Source: Methylocystis sp. KS32 (GTDB taxonomy: Bacteria > Pseudomonadota > Alphaproteobacteria > Rhizobiales > Beijerinckiaceae). Taken from it: a stretch of DNA of 64,000 bases. Positions 55,155 to 64,000 of this stretch are shown here, in pieces (position 1 is the first letter of the stretch; every line of letters starts with the position of its first letter). The position numbers and the translations under genes are program-made. The stretch lies in contig PHSQ01000003.1 of the NCBI GenBank assembly GCA_002862095.1, positions 310,001 through 374,000 of the forward strand, given 5' to 3'. The notes beneath the pieces were generated by a model, which saw only the letters and a list, made by a program, of their open reading frames with translations, did no database searches and was not told the DNA's origin.

Positions 55155-55880
55155 ATGCGCCGGGCGCTCGCCGATGACGAGAACGAGGCGGAGAAAATCG
55201 CCGCCCGCTTCGCCGGAATCGACACCTTCGTGTTCGACCTCGACAATACGCTCTATCCGCCTTCGTCCGATCTTTGGTCCAAGATCGACGATCGCATAAC
55301 CTTGTTCATGATAAGGCTGTTCGGGCTGGACAGCTTGTCGCTGCGGGCGCTGCAAAAGCACTATTATCTTCGCTACGGCACGACTTTGCGCGGGCTGATG
55401 ACCGAGCACGGCGTCGATGCCGAAGCCTATTTGCGCTATGTCCACGACATCGATCGCTCTTCGCTAAAACCCAATCATAGCCTCGCGGCGGCGATAGCGG
55501 CCCTCCCGGGGCGCAAGCTCATTCTGACCAATGGCTCTCGCGACCATGCCGCGAAAACTGCGCGACAGCTTGGCGTCGATCATCTTTTCGAGGACATATT
55601 CGACATCGTCGCCGCCGATTTCGCGGCCAAGCCGGATCCGGGCGTTTACGCCCGCTTTTTCGAGCAGCACGCCGTCGAGCCACGGCGTGCCGCGTTGTTC
55701 GAGGACATCGCGCGCAATCTGATCGTCCCGCATCGGCGAGGTATGACGACTGTGCTCGTCACGCCTCGCGTGGGCGAATCCCCTGAGCGCGAATCCTGGG
55801 AAATCGCGGATGGTTTCGAACCGCACGTCGATTTCGCGACCGATGATCTCGTGGGGTTTCTGGAGTCGATCCCGCAGTGA
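55155..55880 (+). CDS. HAD-family pyrimidine 5'-nucleotidase
   Basis: HAD phosphatase of 241 aa. Motif I is FVFDLDNTLYPPSSDLW, motif II KLILTNGSRDHA, motif III AKPDPGVYARFF, and motif IV ALFEDIARNLIVPHRRGM. This matches the pyrimidine 5'-nucleotidase / SDT1-like group that commonly follows argB in Alphaproteobacteria. It starts 8 bases after argB. Confidence 0.92.
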   Translation: MRRALADDENEAEKIAARFAGIDTFVFDLDNTLYPPSSDLWSKIDDRITLFMIRLFGLDSLSLRALQKHYYLRYGTTLRGLMTEHGVDAEAYLRYVHDIDRSSLKPNHSLAAAIAALPGRKLILTNGSRDHAAKTARQLGVDHLFEDIFDIVAADFAAKPDPGVYARFFEQHAVEPRRAALFEDIARNLIVPHRRGMTTVLVTPRVGESPERESWEIADGFEPHVDFATDDLVGFLESIPQ

Positions 55881-55889
55881 GGCGCGCGC

Positions 55890-57071
55890 CTATTTCGCGG
55901 TCGCCATCATTCCCGCCGCCGCCATCGTATGGTCGGCGATCATCGCCTCTTCGTTCGTCGCCAGGACAAGGATGGGCATCGCGCCTTTCCTGGAGATGCG
56001 CGGCGCGTTCGTCACATTGGCGTGGTCGTCGATCTGAAGTCCGAGCCACGCCATGCGGTCGATGACGCCGGCGCGCACGAGCGGGGAGCGCTCGCCTATG
56101 CCGGCGGTGAAGATCAGCCCGTCGAGACCGCCGAGCGTCGCCGTCAGCGCGCCAATCTCCATTCGAATACGGTTGACGAAATATGCGATCGCCTCGCGCG
56201 CTTCCCGCGAGTCCGAGGCCTCAAGCTCGCGCATGTCCTGAGAAAGCGTCGACAATCCTTTCAATCCAGATTGCTCGTAGAGCAGGTGCGTGAGTTCGTC
56301 GATCGACAATCCTTCGTGGGTCAAGAGATAGATGACGAGGCCCGGATCGATCTGGCCGCAGCGCGTTCCCATCGCCAGACCGTCGAGGGCCGAAAATCCC
56401 ATGGTGGTGGCGACAGAGCGGCCGTCGCGCATCGCGCAAATCGACGCCCCATTGCCGAGATGCGCGACGATGATTCTTCCGCAAGCCAGCACGGGTTCGG
56501 TTTCGCGTAGACGCCGCGCGATATATTCGTAGGACAGGCCGTGAAAGCCAAACCGTCTCACGCCATTGTCGTAATAGCGCCGGGGCAGGGCGTAGGCGTC
56601 GTTGACGAAGCTATGGCCGCGATGAAACGCGGTGTCGAAACAGGCGACCTGCGGGGCGTGAGGAAAGGCCGCTCGCGCGGCGTCGACGCCGGCTAGATTA
56701 TGCGGCTGATGCAGCGGCGCCAGCGGATTCAGCAGGCGCAAATCCGCGAGCATGGCGTCGTCGATGATCGCGGGCGCGGCATGGGCTAGGCCGCCATGAA
56801 CGATGCGATGGCCGATGGCGCCGATCTGGCTCTCGGCGAAGGCGCCTTCGATCCATTGGAGAATTACGCCGATGGATTGCTCGTGATTCGCGGCCTTGGT
56901 CTCGACGTCGAGGCGATCGCCGCCAACGACGCGGGCGTGAAACGACGGCTTCGCGCCGATGCCCTCGATCTGCCCCGCCGCCAACAGCCGCGGCCATCTC
57001 TCGTCCGGGGCGAAAAGCGCGAATTTGATCGAGGACGAACCGGCGTTGATGGTGAGAACGCGATCGCCCAT
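55890..57071 (-). CDS. ackA: Acetate kinase
   Basis: Acetate kinase of 393 aa. It begins VLTINAGSSSIKFALFA and contains HRIVHGG, CFDTAFHRG, VAHLGNGASICAMRDGRSVATTMGFSALDGL and FTAGIGERSPLVRAG, the standard ASKHA sites. It interconverts acetate and acetyl phosphate with ATP. No phosphotransacetylase (pta) lies next to it. It converges on the nucleotidase. Confidence 0.97.
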   Translation of the reverse strand: MGDRVLTINAGSSSIKFALFAPDERWPRLLAAGQIEGIGAKPSFHARVVGGDRLDVETKAANHEQSIGVILQWIEGAFAESQIGAIGHRIVHGGLAHAAPAIIDDAMLADLRLLNPLAPLHQPHNLAGVDAARAAFPHAPQVACFDTAFHRGHSFVNDAYALPRRYYDNGVRRFGFHGLSYEYIARRLRETEPVLACGRIIVAHLGNGASICAMRDGRSVATTMGFSALDGLAMGTRCGQIDPGLVIYLLTHEGLSIDELTHLLYEQSGLKGLSTLSQDMRELEASDSREAREAIAYFVNRIRMEIGALTATLGGLDGLIFTAGIGERSPLVRAGVIDRMAWLGLQIDDHANVTNAPRISRKGAMPILVLATNEEAMIADHTMAAAGMMATAK

Positions 57072-57596
57072 ACGGAACCCCCGGAATGAATCTATAGCGC
57101 TTTCCGACCGGACGGAATCGTCTGGTCGATAAGAAATTGCTCCAGATTCAAAAAAGCTAGAGCAAAATCTAACATTTGACGCTCGCGATGCAAAATGAGG
57201 CGAGCAGTCGCTATTAAACCGCTTTTGACCCGATGCCGACCCTCGTTAATCGTTCAAACGCCGTCTCAATTCGTCTGACCTGCGCATCTGTTTTTGCAGG
57301 AAATTCGGGGGATTAAATTTCCGCTGCGAATCGGAAACTTTCCTGTTCAAAGCTTCAGACAGGATTCCAAGCATCCGCATTCACCATTAGTTCTACTGCG
57401 TCACGAAGCGGCCTGGGGCCGGGCCAGCGCCCGTCATTGCGAGCGCGAGCCGAAGCAATCCTTAAGCCGCGCCAGCCCCCTGGATTGCCACGCCTTCGGC
57501 TCGCAATGACGAAACCGCCGACAAATTCGTTCATGACGCAGTAGAATTAGGGGGCTTCTTCTGCTTGATTCTTGAAGGCCGGATAAACGTTCAGGC
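57072..57596. other. Repeat-rich intergenic region
   Basis: About 525 bases with no gene. At 57090-57175 is an element with AGCGCTTTCC and AAAAAAGCTAGAGC segments resembling the one between tolA and tolB. At 57387-57550 is the second copy of the MITE-like element. Confidence 0.65.
57387..57550 (-). repeat. MITE-like element, copy 2 (inverted to copy 1)
   Basis: Shares the terminal inverted repeats (TTAGTTCTACTGCGTCA, and the reverse complement of CTAATTCTACTGCGTCA) and the body with copy 1 at 30905-31069, but in opposite orientation. It lies between ackA and the EF-hand gene. Confidence 0.88.
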
Positions 57597-58115
57597 TCAT
57601 TGCCGCCCGCCGAAATTTCCACCCAGCCCCGGCCCGCTGCCGTTCATGCTGTTGCCGGCGTTTTGGCCGCTATTACGATCAAGAGGCGGGGCTTCCTGGG
57701 GCTTGCTCGCGGCGCGGATGTCCTCCAGCGTCACATGGCAGGTGTGGTTTTTATCGAAACGCGCGAAAAACGGGCTCTCGAATTCGACAAACTCCTTTTG
57801 CGAAATTCGGCCTTTTCCTTGCATATCGAAATAATCGAAGCTGGCGTTCTCGAAGACGGGGCTGGCTTTCTTGATCAATTCGAAGCCGGCGGCGTCGATG
57901 TAGCCTTTATGACGAGGGTCGCCGATCCTGGCCATCCGGGTCACATAGGCGCGCCACTGGTCGCAGGTGAAATAACCGCCCTGGCCGCCCCATTCGCGGG
58001 CGGTGGCCGCCACGGCGTCGTGGCTGTTGAGAACGGGATCGCTGCTTTCGGCCAAAGTCGCTGAACTCCAACAGCACGATAAAGCGATCAAAAAAGCGCT
58101 CGTCGGCCTAAGCAT
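57597..58115 (-). CDS. Secreted EF-hand-like calcium-binding protein
   Basis: Protein of 172 aa with a signal peptide (MLRPTSAFLIALSCCWSSATL, cleavage near LAES). EF-hand-like loops are DPRHKGYIDAAGFE, DMQGKGRISQKEFVEFE and DKNHTCHVTLEDI; the first and last are imperfect. CDQWRAYVTRM lies before them. The C terminus is Gly/Asn-rich and disordered (GSGPGLGGNFGG). The start at 58115 gives a clean signal peptide; an upstream ATG at 58157 adds only a charged tail. Periplasmic or secreted; function unknown. Confidence 0.8.
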   Translation of the reverse strand: MLRPTSAFLIALSCCWSSATLAESSDPVLNSHDAVAATAREWGGQGGYFTCDQWRAYVTRMARIGDPRHKGYIDAAGFELIKKASPVFENASFDYFDMQGKGRISQKEFVEFESPFFARFDKNHTCHVTLEDIRAASKPQEAPPLDRNSGQNAGNSMNGSGPGLGGNFGGRQ

Positions 58116-58334
58116 CCACAGCCCTCTTCCGAAAAACGTCCCATCATAATCGATCACGCGCGATAGTCACCGGGAAAATCGGCGCCAACCATGGCGAAGA
58201 GCCGTTTTTGGCCGGACGGCCGGGGAAGGCGGGGTGCGCCCATTGCCTCGAATTGCGCCGGAATATTTATCCTCTTCTTGGCTGGCGCCTGCCAAGATAA
58301 CTCCCCAAGATATTAGATGAGTTGGGAGAAGCCG

Positions 58335-58466
58335 ATGGCGCCTCTGGTCAAGCCCGCTCTCGTCGCGATCTGGCTATTTACCTGCCTGGGGATGGCGATC
58401 TCGGTCGAGACGCGGCTCGCGCGCAAATCCGCCGGTGCCCATGAATTCGCCCTGCATTCGAAATAA
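58335..58466 (+). CDS. Possible 43-aa single-pass membrane protein
   Basis: ATG at 58335 with GGGAG about 6 bases upstream opens a 43-codon frame ending at TAA 58464-58466. It has one hydrophobic helix (VKPALVAIWLFTCLGMAISV) followed by a short polar end (ETRLARKSAGAHEFALHSK). It lies in the gap between the EF-hand gene and queF. No family is known to me. Confidence 0.45.
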   Translation: MAPLVKPALVAIWLFTCLGMAISVETRLARKSAGAHEFALHSK

Positions 58467-58523
58467 AGCGGCGCTCCGTAGGGGGAGAACTCGGCGATCG
58501 ACGCGGCGCCGAGGGTTTCGACT

Positions 58524-60412
<1,889 letters not shown>

Positions 60413-60476
60413 GCCTTTCCCGCTCCCTGTTATGGGAGGGCGTGCGGGCAAGTTCTCCCGACAAACGACGTGATCC

Positions 60477-60596
60477 CATCCCTTCCCCTTGCGGGGAGGG
60501 TGGCCCCGCGAAGCGGGGTCGGGTGGGGGGATCAACGGCAAAAATTTCGCGAGCCCCACCCCCACACTTGGTCCCTCCCCGCAAGGGGGAGGGATG
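60477..60596. repeat. Palindromic intergenic repeat before valS (about 120 bp)
   Basis: Bounded by 24-bp inverted arms (60477-60500 and 60573-60596) that differ at one base; their core is CCTTGCGGGGAGGG. Inside is a CCCCGC-GAA-GCGGGG hairpin. It differs from the MITE-like pair. Confidence 0.85.
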
Positions 60597-60631
60597 CGCC
60601 CAGCCACGCTGGTTTAGCGGACACATATCCC

Positions 60632-63469
60632 ATGACCATGGAAAAAACCTTCGATCCCGCCGCCATCGAGCGGCGCATCCGCGAGCAGTGGGAGGCCGAG
60701 GGGGCTTTTTGCGCCGGGCGGCCCGAGCGCGCCGGGGCCGAGCCATATTCCATCGTCATTCCGCCGCCCAATGTGACCGGCTCGCTGCACATGGGCCATG
60801 CGCTCAACAACACCTTGCAGGACATTCTGGCGCGACACGCGCGGATGCAGGGGAAGGATGTGCTGTGGCAGCCCGGCACGGATCACGCCGGCATAGCGAC
60901 GCAAATGGTGGTGGAGCGGCAGCTCGCGCAACGCAACGAGCCTTCCCGTCGCGACATGGGCCGCGAGAAATTTCTCGAGCGCGTCTGGGCGTGGAAGGCT
61001 GAATCGGGCGGAGCCATCGTCGAGCAGTTGAAGCGTCTCGGCGCCTCCTGTGACTGGTCGCGCGAGCGCTTCACGCTCGACGAAGGACTCTCGCGCGCGG
61101 TGGTCAAGGTTTTCGTGCGGCTCTACCGCGACGGGCTGATCTACAAGGACAAGCGGCTGGTCAATTGGGACCCCGTGCTTCAGACCGCGATTTCCGATCT
61201 CGAAGTCGTGCAGACCGAAGTGAAGGGCCATCTGTGGCATTTCCGCTATCCCGTCGTCACCCATGACGGTCAGGACAGCGGCGAGTTCATCACGGTGGCG
61301 ACGACGCGGCCCGAGACCATGCTGGGCGACACGGCGGTCGCCGTTCATCCAGATGATGAGCGCTACACGAAACTGGTTGGCCGCAGGGTGCGGCTGCCGC
61401 TGGTCGGGCGGCTCATCCCGATTGTCGCAGACGAATATTCCGACCCCGAAAAAGGCACCGGCGCGGTGAAGATCACCCCGGCGCATGATTTCAACGATTT
61501 CGAGGTCGGCAAGCGGCATGGCTTGCGGCTCGTCAATGTTCTCGACGCGCATGGCCGCATGACGCTGCTAGACAATCCAGATTTCGAGGCGGACGTTGCG
61601 CCGACGCCGGAACTCGATCTCACCATCCAAGCGCTCGACAGCCTCGACCGCTTCAAGGCGCGAGAGCGCGTCGTCGCGATGATGGACGAGCGCGGACTGC
61701 TTGCCGAGATCGTGGACAATCATCATATGGTTCCGCATGGCGACCGCTCCCATGCGGTGCTGGAGCCGCGCCTTACCGATCAATGGTATGTCGACGCCAA
61801 GACGCTGGCGCAGCCGGCGCTGGCCGCCGTGCGCGAGGGGCGCACGAAATTCGTGCCGAAGAACTGGGAGAAAACCTATTTCGAATGGCTCGAAAACATC
61901 CAGCCCTGGTGCGTCTCGCGCCAGCTCTGGTGGGGCCATCGCATACCGGCGTGGTATGGGCCAAAGAAGCAAGGTCGAAGTTACTTGTTCGAAGATTGGG
62001 AAATCTTCGTTGCTTCAGACGAAGCCGAAGCGCTCGCGGCTATGCGTGCATATTATAACGGAGCCCCAATTCGAGTTGTCGAAAACGAGCGTGCGGCGGT
62101 AGCGCAATGGGCGGAAGCCGCAAGCGCCCCGACGTCTCCGCTGCCCGAGATTCCGGTTTGGCGCGACGAGGACGTGCTCGATACCTGGTTCTCCTCGGCG
62201 CTGTGGCCTTTCTCGACTCTCGGCTGGCCCGACGAGACGCCGGAGCTGAAGCGCTTTTATCCCACCAATGTGCTCGTCACCGGCTTCGACATCATCTTCT
62301 TCTGGGTCGCCCGCATGATGATGATGGGGCTGTATTTCCAAAAAGAGGTTCCCTTCCTCGACGTCTATATCCATGCGCTCGTCCGTGACGAGAAGGGCGC
62401 CAAGATGTCGAAGTCGAAGGGCAATGTCATCGACCCGCTGCATCTCGTCACGGATTACGGCGCGGACGCTCTGCGCTTCACGCTGGTCGCGATGGCGGCG
62501 CAGGGCAGGGACATCAAGCTTTCGACCAGCCGCGTCGAAGGCTACCGCAATTTCGCGACCAAGCTCTGGAACGCCTCGCGCTTCGCCGAGGTCAACGGCT
62601 GCGCCCGCGTCAAAGGCTATGACCCCGCCGCCAACAAGATCACGCTGAACCGCTGGATCGTCACCGAGGCGGCGCGGGCCGCGCGCGACATCGGCGCGGC
62701 GGTCGAAGCCTACCGATTCAACGACGCCGCCAACGCCGCCTATCGCTTCGTGTGGAACATTTTCTGCGACTGGTATGTGGAGCTGACGAAGCCATTGCTT
62801 CAGGGCGAGGACGGCCCGGCCAAGGACGAGACCCGCGCCTGCACCAGCTTCGTGCTCGACCAGATCTATGCGATGTTGCATCCGTTTATGCCCTTCATCA
62901 CCGAGGAGCTTTGGGCGATCAAGGGCGCGGAGGGCGAGAAGCGCGAGGGGCTGCTGGCGCTGGCGCGCTGGCCGAGGCTGGAGGGTTTCGAGGACGTCGC
63001 CGCCGAGGCGGAGGTCGGCTGGATCGTGGAGTTGATTTCCGAGACGCGCTCGGTGCGGGCGGAGATGAACCTTCCCGCCGGCGCAGAAATCCCGCTCGAA
63101 ATCGTCGGAGCCTCCGAAGAGAGCAAGGCCCGCGCCCTGGCCTGGGAAGACACGCTGAAAAGACTGGCGCGCTTTTCGCGCGTCTCCTTCGTGGACGCCG
63201 CGCCGAAAAGCAGCGCGCAATTCCTGGTGCGAGGCGTTCTCGCGGCCTTGCCGCTCGAAGGGATCATCGATCTCGCCGCCGAGGCTAGGCGGCTCGACAA
63301 GGAGATCGAAAAGCTCGACGGCGAAGTCAGGAAACTCGAGGCCAAACTCGCCAATCCCGGCTTCCTCGCCAAGGCCGAGGAAGAAGTGATCGACGAGCAC
63401 AAGGAACGCCGTGACGTCGCTCTCGCCCGTATCGAAAAACTGCGCGCGGCGCGCGCGCGACTGGGATAG
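60632..63469 (+). CDS. valS: Valyl-tRNA synthetase
   Basis: Class I synthetase of 945 aa. HIGH is PNVTGSLHMGH (residues 53-56), KMSKS is residues 591-595 (GAKMSKSKGNVID). An editing domain (about 220-330) and a C-terminal coiled coil (RRLDKEIEKLDGEVRKLEAKL) are present. The reading frame stays open upstream through the palindromic repeat, so ATG 60632 is chosen. Near residues 445-495 is an insertion of about 28 aa relative to Escherichia coli, with AT-richer codons. Confidence 0.97.
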   Translation: MTMEKTFDPAAIERRIREQWEAEGAFCAGRPERAGAEPYSIVIPPPNVTGSLHMGHALNNTLQDILARHARMQGKDVLWQPGTDHAGIATQMVVERQLAQRNEPSRRDMGREKFLERVWAWKAESGGAIVEQLKRLGASCDWSRERFTLDEGLSRAVVKVFVRLYRDGLIYKDKRLVNWDPVLQTAISDLEVVQTEVKGHLWHFRYPVVTHDGQDSGEFITVATTRPETMLGDTAVAVHPDDERYTKLVGRRVRLPLVGRLIPIVADEYSDPEKGTGAVKITPAHDFNDFEVGKRHGLRLVNVLDAHGRMTLLDNPDFEADVAPTPELDLTIQALDSLDRFKARERVVAMMDERGLLAEIVDNHHMVPHGDRSHAVLEPRLTDQWYVDAKTLAQPALAAVREGRTKFVPKNWEKTYFEWLENIQPWCVSRQLWWGHRIPAWYGPKKQGRSYLFEDWEIFVASDEAEALAAMRAYYNGAPIRVVENERAAVAQWAEAASAPTSPLPEIPVWRDEDVLDTWFSSALWPFSTLGWPDETPELKRFYPTNVLVTGFDIIFFWVARMMMMGLYFQKEVPFLDVYIHALVRDEKGAKMSKSKGNVIDPLHLVTDYGADALRFTLVAMAAQGRDIKLSTSRVEGYRNFATKLWNASRFAEVNGCARVKGYDPAANKITLNRWIVTEAARAARDIGAAVEAYRFNDAANAAYRFVWNIFCDWYVELTKPLLQGEDGPAKDETRACTSFVLDQIYAMLHPFMPFITEELWAIKGAEGEKREGLLALARWPRLEGFEDVAAEAEVGWIVELISETRSVRAEMNLPAGAEIPLEIVGASEESKARALAWEDTLKRLARFSRVSFVDAAPKSSAQFLVRGVLAALPLEGIIDLAAEARRLDKEIEKLDGEVRKLEAKLANPGFLAKAEEEVIDEHKERRDVALARIEKLRAARARLG

Positions 63470-63490
63470 GCCCGCCGGGAGGCAATGCGA

Positions 63491-64000
63491 ATGAAGTCGA
63501 GCTTTATCGGTTGGGCCGTCTTCAAACGCGCGTTCGCGCCAGCTTTTTTCGGCGTGGCGCTGCTCTTTCAACCAGCTTCCGCCGCCGAATGCGGGCAAAC
63601 TGCGGCCGGTTTCGAAAACTGGCTCTCCGATTTCAGGCGGGAGGCCGCGAGCGCGGGCGTTTCGCAAGCCGCGATCGATTCGGCCTTGCGAGGCGTCTCC
63701 TACGACCGCGCGGTGATCTCGCGGGACCGGAGTCAGGGGGTGTTCCACCAGAGCCTGGAGCGGTTTTCCGGGCATTTGCTCAGCTCCTGGCGGATCTCGA
63801 AAGCAAAGGCGCTATTGCAGCGCCACGCGGCGCTCTTTCGCGCCGTCGAGCAGGAATATGGCGTCCCCGGCGCGGTCTTGGTCGCGATCTGGGGGCTCGA
63901 AACGAGCTTCGGCGCCGACAACGGCAATTTCAAGATTTTCGACGCGCTGGCGACTCTCGCATACGACTGCCGGCGCTCGGAGCGGTTTCGCGCCGAACTG
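63491..64000 (+). CDS. Lytic murein transglycosylase, MltB-like (partial, runs off window end)
   Basis: First 170 residues of a secreted lytic transglycosylase. A signal peptide (MKSSFIGWAVFKRAFAPAFF, cleavage near ASAAE) is followed by a mature part with FENWLSDFRREAASAGVSQAAIDSALRG. The catalytic glutamate is in VAIWGLETSFGADNGNFKIFDALATLAYDCRR. It cleaves peptidoglycan to 1,6-anhydro ends. ATG 63491 has GGGAGG upstream at good spacing; ATG 63485 is also possible. Confidence 0.9.
   Translation, partial: MKSSFIGWAVFKRAFAPAFFGVALLFQPASAAECGQTAAGFENWLSDFRREAASAGVSQAAIDSALRGVSYDRAVISRDRSQGVFHQSLERFSGHLLSSWRISKAKALLQRHAALFRAVEQEYGVPGAVLVAIWGLETSFGADNGNFKIFDALATLAYDCRRSERFRAEL

Noticed and set aside
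60470..60631. N-terminal extension of valS
   Set aside because: It runs through the palindromic repeat and shows no ValRS similarity; ATG 60632 gives the family start.

Overview
The window is GC-rich, densely coded chromosomal DNA from an alphaproteobacterium. The CtrA/ChpT cell-cycle pair, an oxygen-sensitive type NifA and the rpmH-rnpA-yidC-engB-argB gene order all indicate Alphaproteobacteria. A nitrogen-fixing Hyphomicrobiales member, possibly a type II methanotroph of the Methylocystis/Methylosinus kind, fits best; the genus is inference. I found no tRNA or rRNA genes, CRISPR arrays, phage genes or complete insertion sequences.

Positions 1-7321 are a nitrogen-fixation regulatory and cofactor block. 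On the minus strand, nifB is followed by a 2[4Fe-4S] ferredoxin, an IscA-like protein, a TPR-like protein and an LRV iron-sulfur protein cut by the window start. On the plus strand lie a paralogous TPR-like protein, nifA and a second LRV iron-sulfur protein. Good -24/-12 (sigma-54) promoters precede nifB and nifA, and a NifA-type TGT-N10-ACA site lies upstream of nifB. An unrecognised gene at 6731-7321 has its own -24/-12 candidate.

Positions 7703-22389 are a surface-polysaccharide block: a radical SAM/SPASM protein, two zinc-finger methyltransferases, a NeuB-cupin fusion, a TPP-dependent decarboxylase-like enzyme, a sugar epimerase/reductase, a GT2 glycosyltransferase, an RfbH-type 3-dehydratase and large polytopic membrane proteins. 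RfbH plus a TPP enzyme plus a reductase recalls branched-chain sugar (yersiniose-type) synthesis.

Positions 22443-43642 are mostly housekeeping: ung, an ArsB/NhaD-type carrier, the Tol genes (tolB, tolA, tolR, tolQ, ybgC, with no pal after tolB), a toxin-antitoxin pair between ybgC and ruvB, holC, a potABC-like transporter without a binding protein, hda, ppk1, ppx and a nucleotide-sugar epimerase.

Positions 44033-50359 join the cell-cycle phosphorelay (chpT and ctrA) to a compact chemotaxis-like set (hybrid cheA, cheW, cheY, cheR) that has no receptor or cheB. The ctrA upstream region carries five GANTC sites.

Positions 51102-64000 hold rpmH, rnpA, yidC, engB, argB, a HAD nucleotidase, ackA, an EF-hand protein, queF, eno, valS and the start of a lytic transglycosylase. 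Two inverted copies of a ~165-bp MITE-like element (30905-31069 and 57387-57550) and a different ~120-bp palindromic element before valS are the main repeats.
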